A stretch of DNA of 64,000 nucleotides from Sagittula stellata E-37 (lineage in GTDB: Bacteria > Pseudomonadota > Alphaproteobacteria > Rhodobacterales > Rhodobacteraceae). The notes beneath the pieces are model-generated. The model did not search any database. It worked only from the letters and a program-made list of their open reading frames with translations, and had not been told where the DNA came from. A program made the position numbers and the translations under genes. The DNA lies in assembly GCF_039724765.1 (NCBI RefSeq), contig NZ_CP155729.1, forward strand, positions 682,001-746,000. Reading direction: 5' to 3'. Below are positions 9,985 to 17,682 of this stretch, piece by piece (the first letter of the stretch is position 1; each line of letters begins with the position of its first letter).

Positions 9985-10238
9985 GGTCTGCCTCGATTCG
10001 TGTTCTGTTCCACCTTACCTACCGCAGGCCAGCTTGTCGATCTAGCAGTGGTCACTTCGTAGCTCAGTCTGTGTATGGACCTGACGGAACGGTGTTCGCA
10101 ACCGAATCCTGATCGCCCGGGCACTATATCGTGTAGGTGCATAGATCGCTGGCACAAAATGCAAGCGGTGTAGCGCCCAACTGGGCGGGTAGGCCAACGG
10201 CAGGCATGCAGGCACCGTGACGTGGACCTGACCGGATC

Positions 10239-11240
10239 CTATTGCGACGGTGATTTCGCCTTCTCGAGCTGCTCTCGTATTGTTGCGATTCTGGATTCGA
10301 TCTTCTTAAGTTCAAACTCTATTTTTTGACGAACTCCCGGATTATGCTCAACAATCTCATCGAGCACATCCGGTTCGCAAATCCAAGAGCGGAAGCGCTT
10401 TACCTTGCTGAGTTCGACGCTGTCGCCGCCGGCATGCCTGGCGTCGGTGTAGGCTTCCTCGACATCCACATCCCCCTTCGAAAATTTCTTTAGGATCTGG
10501 GGCGTCTCACAGATAACCGGGAGCTGGTCGCGAATGTCTACAGCGCGGACTTTTCCAGACTTGATAAGCCTTACGACCTTTTGCTCGAAGTCCGCTATCT
10601 CATCGCGGGCCTTCTTAATTTTTCTAGACTTCAAAAACTCGTCATAGTGGCTCCAGCGTTCCCGGCTTTCGTCCTTGTTGTCCTTCATGAACTGGAAGAC
10701 ATTGACCAGGTGTCTGACATGTTGCGGACTAACCCCAAGCTCGCGGGCTAAGTCTGGAATGTCTATTTTTTGATCGACATGGCGACGGTACACGAAGCCG
10801 GCTTTCTCATACGGTGCCCAGTCTTTCTTCCCTTTGACGTGGTACTGCCCGAGCATCGCGTAGACATCTGCGTCGCTTATGTCGGAAGGCAGAATGCGGC
10901 AACGAACCAGGTTCCACTTGGCGGGGTTGTCAGCCGCCAAGGAGCGGTAGGCGGCAAGGCGGCTGTTACCTTCGATGACGACAAAGTCACAGTCGCGAAC
11001 AATGATGGGGTCGATGAGCCCGCCATTGTCGAGAATATCATGCCTAAGCGCTCTGACATGCTCCAGCTTCAGCATCGAACGATAGATCGAATCCTGGTCT
11101 GGTTCAGCCTCGCTGCGGTCTAGAAGGGAGTAAACTCTCGGGTTGTCAGGCCAGAAGTTCAAGTCTTCATGCGGTATGTCGCGTGTAACCGCAGGTATCT
11201 TCTTCTGCCGGATCAGGATGTAATCTTCGTCCGGACTCAT
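10239..11240 (-). CDS. ParB/Srx-fold nuclease-like protein, copy 1
   Basis: A 333-aa protein with a ParB/sulfiredoxin-like N-terminal domain. The phosphate-binding signature VVIEGNSRLAAYR lies near residues 87-99, preceded by the typical segment GGLIDPIIVRD. A helix-turn-helix-like segment follows (DIPDLARELGVSPQHVRHLV, about 160-179), as in ParB and its nuclease relatives. The C-terminal 60 residues look like a coiled coil (FELKKIESRIATIREQLEKA). Its ATG overlaps the stop of the SNF2 gene by four bases, so the two are translationally coupled. In plasmid and phage contexts ParB/Srx proteins are CTPase clamps, nucleases or ATP-dependent phosphotransferases; which applies here is unknown. The remaining similarity to the second ParB-like protein in the operon is confined to the fold and the EGN(S/T)RL motif. 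Confidence 0.85.
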   Translation of the reverse strand: MSPDEDYILIRQKKIPAVTRDIPHEDLNFWPDNPRVYSLLDRSEAEPDQDSIYRSMLKLEHVRALRHDILDNGGLIDPIIVRDCDFVVIEGNSRLAAYRSLAADNPAKWNLVRCRILPSDISDADVYAMLGQYHVKGKKDWAPYEKAGFVYRRHVDQKIDIPDLARELGVSPQHVRHLVNVFQFMKDNKDESRERWSHYDEFLKSRKIKKARDEIADFEQKVVRLIKSGKVRAVDIRDQLPVICETPQILKKFSKGDVDVEEAYTDARHAGGDSVELSKVKRFRSWICEPDVLDEIVEHNPGVRQKIEFELKKIESRIATIREQLEKAKSPSQ

Positions 11241-12715
11241 TCTGCCTCCGCAACGGGGTTCAAAATTTCAGCGACTGCACGACCGAAATCATAGTCGGCG
11301 GCCTTCTCATAGTCTTCCTTGCATACGTCAGACTGCAGCAGTTGTGCGGCCAGACGCTTTGCACTTAGCAGGCTGTCCACCCAGCAATCGATCGTATCAT
11401 CGCAGATGAGGTTCCATATGTAGCACTCGCGCTTCTGCGAGATACGGTGAATTCTGTCCTGTGACTGAAGATAGTCATCCAGACTGAAAGACCTATCATA
11501 GTAGATGGCATGGTTGGCTACGGTCAGTGTCAATCCCTCCTTCGCGGCACCCGGTGTCGCCACAAGAACGCTTATATCTTCGCGGTTCTTGAAGTCTTCG
11601 ATGGCCCGGTTTCTTACCTCTATCGGTAGTTCACCGTGCACTCTGACCGCACCGTACTCCGCCAAGCGGCGACACAGCCATTCGGCGTTCCGCACGAACG
11701 AAGTCCAAACGATAACCTTGCTACCGTCGTCGGTTGCCTCGCGCACAAGACGGTTCAGCTCAGCGACTTTGCCAGGCTCCTCCTTGTAGTTCTCATCCAC
11801 CAGCGCCGGATTGGACGTAACCTGGACCAAGCGAAGCAAACGCTTTAGGACGGCTTCAGCGTCATCCTCGGCCAGTTGCCCGCCCTGCATGACTTCCGCG
11901 CGTGCTTGCTCGCGATATGTGTCGTAGAGCTTTGCCTGATGCGGTGCCATGTTGGTGGTAACAGAGCGCACCACCTTGTCAGGGAGTTCGATACCGGTTG
12001 ATTTTTTTGTTTCGCGGATGGAAAACGCCCGAAGTTTCTCAAATACAGACGCGAGGGCATCCGCGAATTTCTTCTGGCGCTCTGGGCTATGGTGAAGGTC
12101 GTTGTCCAATGACAGGTCTGATCGGAATGCTTCGAAGTCTTCGCCGAGCGCTTCGCCCCCATCGAGAAAGAAGACTTGTGACCAGATATCCTCGGGCCGG
12201 TTGGCCACAGGCGTTCCTGTCATGATGACCCGCCGCGCAAAGCCTTCCCGAAGTTCATGAAACGCCTGCGTCAGCGCCGCTGAGGGGTTCTTGATCTTCT
12301 GCGCTTCGTCAAGGATCACGCCTACTCTGCGCGTCTTCAAGAACATTTCAAGGCGCGGCTGTTCGGAGCGCACAACCTCGAAGTGTCCAAGCACAATTCG
12401 GGCAGAAGAGTTGAAAACGAAGAAGTTGTGCTTACGATCCTGGCTGAGGATTCCCGGTTTTATGTGCGTGTGACTGGCCAGCTCTTGCCGCCAGTTTTCT
12501 ACAAGCGCGCGCTTCGTGATGATCATCACCGTATCGACCGTCCTCTCGGCCAGCCAATGCAAGGCAAGATCGACTGCAATCTTAGTCTTTCCGAGCCCTT
12601 GCTCGTGAAAGAGGGCTGCGTATTCCAACCCCTTTACGGCCTCGACCGCATCAAGCTGGTAAGGAAACGCCTTAAACCTGGCTGTGAGGTTCAATCTTGG
12701 GTCCGGGCGCAGCAT
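11237..12715 (-). CDS. SNF2-family ATPase/helicase
   Basis: A compact 492-aa SNF2 motor. Motif I is HEQGLGKTKIA at about residues 37-47, motif II is ILDEAQKIKNP at 134-144, and motif III is IMTGTPVANRPED. The second lobe has the typical GLTLTVANHAIYYDRSFS and the motif VI sequence QSQDRIHRISQKRE. It is close in size and shape to minimal SMARCAL1/phage-type SNF2 proteins that are often paired with small nucleases. It follows the nuclease-like gene by two bases and overlaps the next ParB gene, so it sits in the middle of the coupled block. It probably translocates along double-stranded DNA and drives the nuclease or ParB partners. I see no fused recognition domain, so target choice must come from a partner. 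Confidence 0.9.
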   Translation of the reverse strand: MLRPDPRLNLTARFKAFPYQLDAVEAVKGLEYAALFHEQGLGKTKIAVDLALHWLAERTVDTVMIITKRALVENWRQELASHTHIKPGILSQDRKHNFFVFNSSARIVLGHFEVVRSEQPRLEMFLKTRRVGVILDEAQKIKNPSAALTQAFHELREGFARRVIMTGTPVANRPEDIWSQVFFLDGGEALGEDFEAFRSDLSLDNDLHHSPERQKKFADALASVFEKLRAFSIRETKKSTGIELPDKVVRSVTTNMAPHQAKLYDTYREQARAEVMQGGQLAEDDAEAVLKRLLRLVQVTSNPALVDENYKEEPGKVAELNRLVREATDDGSKVIVWTSFVRNAEWLCRRLAEYGAVRVHGELPIEVRNRAIEDFKNREDISVLVATPGAAKEGLTLTVANHAIYYDRSFSLDDYLQSQDRIHRISQKRECYIWNLICDDTIDCWVDSLLSAKRLAAQLLQSDVCKEDYEKAADYDFGRAVAEILNPVAEAE

Positions 12716-12717
12716 AT

Positions 12718-13125
12718 CTAGTAGCCTGTATCAATCGTCAGAATGTGCGATCCTACGGCTCCGTAGGCGGCCTCAAGTTCACGCACCAGCTTCGTAGCGG
12801 TGGGCCTGGCAATGAATGGAACGGCCAAGTAGAAGAACGCTGCCTCATGAAACGCAAGGTAGCGCACGAAAGAGGCAAGTTGCCGATGGGAGCGAGGTGA
12901 TATCAGGTCCGCCTGCGTTTTGGCCTCTCCGATAACGACGAATGTGCGGGGCACATCCTGAGCGTATAGGTCGGGTAAATGGCCGCCAATGCGCTGCGGG
13001 CGCTCGCGCCCCATCTTCTGATCATCCAGATATAACGCCAAGTTCCCGGCTCCACCGTGCTTCTTTCTGACGTATGCCGTCAGCCTGGAGACCAGTAGAG
13101 CGTGCTCGTCGGACTCACCGGACAT
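12718..13125 (-). CDS. Small PD-(D/E)XK-like nuclease
   Basis: A 135-aa protein whose centre reads HLPDLYAQDV followed about ten residues later by FVVIGEAKTQ. The spacing D-x(n)-E-x-K on adjacent predicted strands is the core of the PD-(D/E)XK nuclease fold (as in VRR-NUC and Holliday-junction resolvase relatives). No other domain fits in the length. It starts at the ATG overlapping the last base of the ParB copy 2 stop and ends two bases before the SNF2 start. Pairs of a small VRR-NUC-type nuclease and an SNF2 helicase are common in phages and mobile elements, which supports the assignment. The nuclease call rests on motif reading, so it is moderate; an inactive structural relative is possible. 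Confidence 0.65.
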   Translation of the reverse strand: MSGESDEHALLVSRLTAYVRKKHGGAGNLALYLDDQKMGRERPQRIGGHLPDLYAQDVPRTFVVIGEAKTQADLISPRSHRQLASFVRYLAFHEAAFFYLAVPFIARPTATKLVRELEAAYGAVGSHILTIDTGY

Positions 13126-14135
13126 CAGCCAGCATCAACTATCAATGATTGCAGGGTCTGCAGAGCATCTATCGCCGCTTCAACGTGCCTCAATGTGGCT
13201 CCGTCATCTTCCCTGAACGACTGAATTTCCGGCATCGAGTACGCTTTGCTGGCAATCGCAGCGGCCAGTTGTGCGAGGGATGCCTTCTGAAGTTCGACGT
13301 TGTCCGTCTCGCGATCGAGCGCCCTGATCGCCATCTTCATTCCGTCTTTGAGAAAGATGGCCTTTGCGTTCTTGTCCTTCAGCACTGCAGGAAGTTGCCT
13401 CACCTCCTGCAAGGTGTTGATACGGCGATCCTTAATCCACTCAGCAAAGTCCGTGCCCGAAAAGCCGTTCATGAGGATAGCCTCCTGAACGCGAGGGCTC
13501 TGGTACTCGACGAAACCGGAAAATCGCTCCGGATCGAACTCGTCCGCTTCACACAACGGGCGATAGAACTCCTCCATGTCGGCGTAGGCCTGAATCGAGC
13601 GCGTTACGTCCCTCTGATTGCCCCCGCATAGAGCGACAATTCTCTCAAGAGGCATCAACTCCACGTTCTGTAGCTCGTGCAGATATCGCGCTTTAGAGTA
13701 GGCATCCCACGGGCGCGGCCCGACAAGATGAGCCTGAAGACGAATGGCATCGATGCTTTCGGGTTCTAGGCGGTTGTGTACCAGAGCGGGTATCTTCGAC
13801 CAGTCTCCGGTAGCACCCTTCTTGTGGAGATCGCGATAAATCCACAGCCGCGTGTTGCCCTCGATGCAGACGAGCGAGCCGTCTTCTCGCCTATCCACAA
13901 TGATCGGCTGGCGAATACCGCGATTGGCAATGATGGACTCTCTTAGCCTGGAGGGCGTTGTGGTGTCGGCCAGAGCTGTTGGGCTATCACTCGATGGCGC
14001 GTTCAGAGCAAGGCCTATATGGTGATCACCGATCACGCCCTCATCGAATATCTCAAGAAATCGGCGAATTCTTGGGTTCGTCGTATCAAGCTTTACTTGA
14101 TCGATCGGTAGGTTCTGAAATTCGCCGGATGTCAT
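13125..14135 (-). CDS. ParB/Srx-fold nuclease-like protein, copy 2; first gene of the six-gene run
   Basis: A 336-aa protein with a ParB-like N-terminal domain starting QNLPIDQVKLDTTNPRIRR, then GIRQPIIVDRR and the signature LVCIEGNTRLWIYR near residues 85-98. The opening NLPIDQVKLDTTNPR is the classic ParB N-terminal strand. A possible HTH follows (LERIVALCGGNQRDVTRSIQ). The ATG at 14135 is preceded by a strong GGAGGAAG ribosome site, which decides the start. It is the first large gene of a minus-strand block in which consecutive genes touch or overlap, so the promoter should lie at 14136-14470. It could bind a specific DNA site or nucleotide and load the SNF2 motor. Divergence from the other ParB copy suggests that the two have different jobs. 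Confidence 0.85.
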   Translation of the reverse strand: MTSGEFQNLPIDQVKLDTTNPRIRRFLEIFDEGVIGDHHIGLALNAPSSDSPTALADTTTPSRLRESIIANRGIRQPIIVDRREDGSLVCIEGNTRLWIYRDLHKKGATGDWSKIPALVHNRLEPESIDAIRLQAHLVGPRPWDAYSKARYLHELQNVELMPLERIVALCGGNQRDVTRSIQAYADMEEFYRPLCEADEFDPERFSGFVEYQSPRVQEAILMNGFSGTDFAEWIKDRRINTLQEVRQLPAVLKDKNAKAIFLKDGMKMAIRALDRETDNVELQKASLAQLAAAIASKAYSMPEIQSFREDDGATLRHVEAAIDALQTLQSLIVDAG

Positions 14136-14205
14136 CGTCTTCCTCCGTCACTGGCGGGTTAGGCATGCCAAAGCGCTCACGGCCACAACGGCTATACTTC
14201 ATCAT
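14086..14205 (-). CDS. Possible 39-aa leader ORF overlapping the ParB copy 2 start
   Basis: Two tandem ATGs at 14205 and 14202 open a short frame that begins MMKYSRCGRERFGMPNPP and stops at 14086, about 50 bases inside the ParB copy 2 gene in another frame. Its codons read through the ribosome site of that gene, so translation could influence ParB copy 2 expression. There is no recognisable domain. The evidence is only an open frame of plausible composition, so it may be chance. Confidence 0.25.
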   Translation of the reverse strand: MMKYSRCGRERFGMPNPPVTEEDDDIRRISEPTDRSSKA

Positions 14206-14470
14206 AATCAACAGCAGCCGGTCCGGGTCAACTGGGCGGAGACTGGCTCACGCCTCGCGGGTTGCCGACAAGGTCGGTCTTCGTCCCAAGCTGACGGGCA
14301 TTGTCCAGAGTCACTATGGCTTCGGAGGGTCGCATGACGCGCGTATGGAGTGTGGTGAGCGGACGGCTGTCCAACTGTCTCGACCACCAAGTGTCGATCG
14401 ATGCCTAGCATGTGCCAAACAACTGGCGCATGCTGCGCGATCAATCGAAAAGGGGCGCGTCAGCGCGACT
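14136..14470. other. Intergenic region, probable promoter region of the six-gene operon
   Basis: About 335 bp between the integrase stop and the ParB copy 2 start. Apart from the possible 39-aa leader, no convincing gene is seen. It must hold the promoter for the leftward operon, but I cannot single out a -35/-10 pair with confidence, and no extended repeat or hairpin stands out. Confidence 0.5.
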
Positions 14471-15625
14471 TTATCCCAAGGATTGCCTGAGGTTCTGCGC
14501 GACCGCATCGGCCGCCATCCGCACCGGCTCGGCGGCGAGGTGGGCGTAGCGGGCCGTGGTCTGGACCTGCGTGTGCCCGAGCAGCTTGCCGATCATGGGC
14601 AGGCCCTGACCCGAGGCGACGGCGGTCGACGCGAAGGTGTGCCGCAGGTCATGGATGCGGACGTCCTTCACCCCGGCGCGGGCGCGAACGCGCTGCCAGA
14701 AGGGCTGGAGATCGCTCAGGCGCTTGCCCGGTAGGATGCCGGTGATGACCCACGGGTTCTCGTCGATGTGCTGAGCGTCGCGGAGCAGGTCGACGACGGG
14801 CTGTCCGAGATGGACGACCTTGGCGCCCGACTTGGAATCTGGCAGGCGCAGAACGCGCTCGGCCAGATCGACGTGGGCCCATTTCAGCGTCATGATCTCG
14901 TTCAGCCGACAGCCGGTCAGGATCAGCAGGCGGGCGGCGAGAATGGCCGATGGCAGTTCGATCCCCTCCGCCTCCATCTCGCGCAGCACCTCGCCGATCC
15001 GGCGCAGTTCCGCCGCGCTGAGAAAGCGTTCGCGCTTCTCCTCGGGATACTTCCGGATGTGCTTTCGCGGGTTGGTGCCGTCCGGACGCAGGCCCCACAT
15101 CTCGGCGAGGCCGAACATCTTCGAGACCACTTCGAGGCGGCGGTTCGCCTGATAGGGGATGTGGCGGAGGTCGTGGTGGAACTTCGCCACGTCCGCCCGG
15201 GTGATGCCCGTGACCGTGAGCTGGCCGAGCGCGGGCAGGATGAAGCGTTCGAGGTTGCGGCGGTACTCCTTGGCCGTGCTCGCCTTCACGCGGATCGCGA
15301 TGTGCTCCTTGTCGAACCGCTCCGCCAGCTCCTTCACCGTGATCGCCTTGCGCCCAGCGTCGCGTTCAGCGGCGGGGTCCTCGCCATTGCGTGCGGCGGC
15401 GAAGATGGAGATGGCGCGGTTGCGCGCCTGCTCGCAGGTCAGCACCGTGCTGGGCCCGAGGCTGATCCGCCGGGACCGGCGTCCGGCGCGATACTGGACC
15501 ACGTAGCCCTTGCGCCCGCTCGGCAGCACCCGTAGCCCGAAGCCAGGGATCTCGCTGTCCCAGACGAAGTATTCGGTGGAGCGGGCTTCCGCGGTGTCGA
15601 CGAGGCGTTTGGTGATCCTGGGCAT
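14471..15625 (-). CDS. Tyrosine recombinase (island integrase)
   Basis: A 384-aa P4-type integrase. Residues 1-90 form the DUF4102-like arm-binding domain (DSEIPGFGLRVLPSGRKGYV), followed by a SAM-like core-binding domain at about 95-185. The catalytic domain carries all expected residues: R240 (TGCRLNE), K265 (DSKSGAK), H325 and R328 (HDLRHTF), H351 (LGHTQ) and the nucleophile Y360 (ARYAHL). It should therefore be active. Enzymes of this family integrate islands into the 3' part of tRNA genes, matching the initiator-tRNA fragment at 17472-17515. Its third-position GC is high, like the chromosome, whereas the cargo to its left is more AT-rich. The ATG at 15625 starts MPRITKRLVD, a normal integrase N-terminus. 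Confidence 0.93.
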   Translation of the reverse strand: MPRITKRLVDTAEARSTEYFVWDSEIPGFGLRVLPSGRKGYVVQYRAGRRSRRISLGPSTVLTCEQARNRAISIFAAARNGEDPAAERDAGRKAITVKELAERFDKEHIAIRVKASTAKEYRRNLERFILPALGQLTVTGITRADVAKFHHDLRHIPYQANRRLEVVSKMFGLAEMWGLRPDGTNPRKHIRKYPEEKRERFLSAAELRRIGEVLREMEAEGIELPSAILAARLLILTGCRLNEIMTLKWAHVDLAERVLRLPDSKSGAKVVHLGQPVVDLLRDAQHIDENPWVITGILPGKRLSDLQPFWQRVRARAGVKDVRIHDLRHTFASTAVASGQGLPMIGKLLGHTQVQTTARYAHLAAEPVRMAADAVAQNLRQSLG

Positions 15626-15845
15626 GGCGCTCTTCGGTGGTTCTTTCGCCGTTCCACAGTGCCGGAGTGTGGGCGGAATTCAACGAACACATTGAAATTG
15701 CGAAGAAAAAGGAAATGCCTCGCGTTTCCGCGCAAGGCGTTTCGGCGCGCTGATGCGGGAAATCGACGAGCCCAGCGAATCAGAACGCAGGTTCCGGTGC
15801 CCGCGGACCGTTGATAGGCTCGGTGAAAAAGAAACTGGCGATCCG

Positions 15846-17285
15846 ATGGCTTCCAAGACCACCCTGAATGCGAAGAACCTCGAAGCGCTAGGCGCCGAGC
15901 GCCTGGCGCAATTGCTGATCGAGGTCAGCACCGGCAACGCGGCGGCCAAGCGCAAGCTCCGGCTCGCGCTGGCCGGCGCCCAGAGCCCGAGGGAGGTGGC
16001 GTGGGAGATCACCAAACGCCTGACCAGCATCGCTCGCGCGCGCAGCTTCATCACCTGGAAGAACCGCAAGGCGCTGGTCACGGATCTCGAAACCCAGCGC
16101 CGCGCCATCGTTGAGCAGATCGCGCCGGCCGATCTGGATGAGGCGCTGGCGCTCATGTGGCGGTTCATGGCGCTCGCCAGGCCGGTGTTCGAGCGCTGCG
16201 ACGACTCCAGCGGCACCGTCATCGGAATCTTCCACCAGGCCTGCGCCGATCTGGGCCGGCTCGCCGCGAAGGTCCGGCCGGACCCGAAGGCGCTCGCCGA
16301 CGCTGTTCTCGATGCGCTGCAGGACAACGGCTATGGCCAGTATGACGGCCTGATCGGCATCATGGCTCCGGCGCTCGGCGCCGAGGGGCTGGCGACCCTG
16401 AAATCGATGGCCGAAGAACTCGGTCGTTCGTCCGTGCCGGTGCCGCCGAAAGACCAATGGAGAGCGGTGGGCTGGGGCACGGGCGGCACCACGTATGAGC
16501 ACGAGATGCGGGCGCGTGGGCGCACCAGCACGGTCGCCATGGCGCTGAGGAACATCGCCGACGCGCAGGGAGACGTCGACGGCTTCATCGCCCAGTACGA
16601 TCCGAAGACCCGCAAGGTGCCGCAGATCGCGGCCGAGATCGCGCAGCGCCTGCTCGCGGCCGGCAGGGCGGGTGAGGCGCTGGGGTTTCTCGAGCGCGCG
16701 GAGCTCGGCGACGGGTTGCGGGTTCCACTGGCATGGCAGGACATCCGCCTGCAGACGCTGGAGGTGCTGGGTCGCGGCGAGGAGGCGCAGGCGTTCCGGT
16801 GGGACTGTTTCGAACGCACGCTCTCCGACAGCTACCTGCGGGCGTACCTCAAGCGGCTGCCCGACTTCGACGACATTGAGGCCGAAGAGCGGGCGATGGC
16901 GCAAGTCATGGCCTATCCGAGCCTTCTTCACGCCCTGCAGTTCTTCCTCGACTGGCCGGCGCTGGATCGCGCCGCCGAGATCCTTCTGGCCCGGCACGAC
17001 GAGATCGACGGGGATCACTACGAGTATCTCGCCCCCGCGGGGGAGGCCCTGTCAGAGCGTCATCCGCTGGCCGCGACGCTGGTGCTCCGCGCGATGATCG
17101 ATTTCACGCTCACCAGATCCCGTGCGAAGCGATATCGCTATGCCGCCGAGCACGTGGTCTCCTGCGCTCGGCTCGCGCGGGACATCCCGGACTTCGGCGC
17201 GTTCGAGACGCACGACGCATATGTCGCCCGGCTGAAGGAGGAGCATGGCAGGAAGTTCGGCTTCTGGTCGCTCACCGCCGCCTGA
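15846..17285 (+). CDS. DUF6880 family protein
   Basis: A 479-aa protein starting MASKTTLNAKNLEALGAERL, which I recognise as the conserved opening of the DUF6880 family found in many alphaproteobacteria. It is mainly helical with repeat-like segments (for example AAGRAGEALGFLERAE and VLGRGEEAQAFRWDCF) suggesting TPR- or HEAT-like helical pairs. No catalytic motif or membrane segment is seen. An upstream in-frame start at 15753 exists, but family members begin at MASK, so 15846 is chosen; its ribosome site is weak. The gene lies between the integrase and the attachment site and is thus island cargo. The function is unknown. Confidence 0.8.
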   Translation: MASKTTLNAKNLEALGAERLAQLLIEVSTGNAAAKRKLRLALAGAQSPREVAWEITKRLTSIARARSFITWKNRKALVTDLETQRRAIVEQIAPADLDEALALMWRFMALARPVFERCDDSSGTVIGIFHQACADLGRLAAKVRPDPKALADAVLDALQDNGYGQYDGLIGIMAPALGAEGLATLKSMAEELGRSSVPVPPKDQWRAVGWGTGGTTYEHEMRARGRTSTVAMALRNIADAQGDVDGFIAQYDPKTRKVPQIAAEIAQRLLAAGRAGEALGFLERAELGDGLRVPLAWQDIRLQTLEVLGRGEEAQAFRWDCFERTLSDSYLRAYLKRLPDFDDIEAEERAMAQVMAYPSLLHALQFFLDWPALDRAAEILLARHDEIDGDHYEYLAPAGEALSERHPLAATLVLRAMIDFTLTRSRAKRYRYAAEHVVSCARLARDIPDFGAFETHDAYVARLKEEHGRKFGFWSLTAA

Positions 17286-17471
17286 TGGTCGTGCTACCGG
17301 AAAATCAGGTCTCGGCCCGTTGGAAGCATTATGGAAGCACGAGGCCGAAAAACGCTGCGCAATCCCGACAGATCGTGCGCAGCGGAGCCTCGCCCTCGGG
17401 ATAGGCAAGTGTCGGAAACTGCGAAAGAACGCGCGCTTCCGAGTGATTGTTCATGATACGTTCGACACGAT

Positions 17472-17515
17472 TCATAACCTGAAGGTCGTAGGTTCAAATC
17501 CTACCCCCGCAACCA
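17472..17515 (+). repeat. Attachment-site repeat: 3' part of initiator tRNA-Met
   Basis: The 44 bases from the anticodon loop (TCATAACCTGAAGG) through the T-arm (GGTTCAAATCC) to the acceptor end and CCA match the 3' part of tRNA-fMet (CAU). The 5' half is absent: no GCGGGG acceptor strand or D-arm precedes it within 80 bases. This is the fragment that remains on one side when an integrase recombines in a tRNA anticodon loop; the intact gene should lie at the other end of the island, left of this window. I list it as a site, not as a functional tRNA. Confidence 0.85.
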
Positions 17516-17537
17516 AATTTCCCTAAATATACTGAAT

Positions 17538-17562
17538 AAAAACCTCCCCTTGGAAGGTTTTT
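17538..17562 (+). terminator. Rho-independent terminator of the tRNA-fMet locus
   Basis: An AAAAACCT arm and an AGGTTTTT arm flank a short C/G-rich centre, and the right arm runs into a T-tract. It follows the tRNA fragment by 22 bp and is probably the original terminator of the initiator tRNA gene, kept with the attachment site. Confidence 0.7.
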
Positions 17563-17682
17563 GTCGTTCGAGGTTTCGCGCAGATTGGTGGTCGCAACGA
17601 TTCCAGTGGTTTGACGGTTGGTCTGGTCGTCATATGCATTAAGGCACGCGAAGGAACGAACATTCATATATCCAATCCGTCA

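Noticed and set aside
1..14135. A 7-deazaguanine (Dpd), phosphorothioate (Dnd/Ssp), BREX or DISARM system
   Set aside because: ParB and helicase genes recall these systems, but there is no TGT-like DpdA, QueC/D/E, DndA/C, PglX/PglZ or DrmA/B-type gene in view.
15888..17018. 376-codon minus-strand frame opposite DUF6880
   Set aside because: DUF6880 has the family start and protein-like composition; the mirror frame does not.
17438..17515. A complete tRNA-fMet gene
   Set aside because: Only the 3' part from the anticodon loop is present; no D-arm or 5' acceptor strand precedes it.
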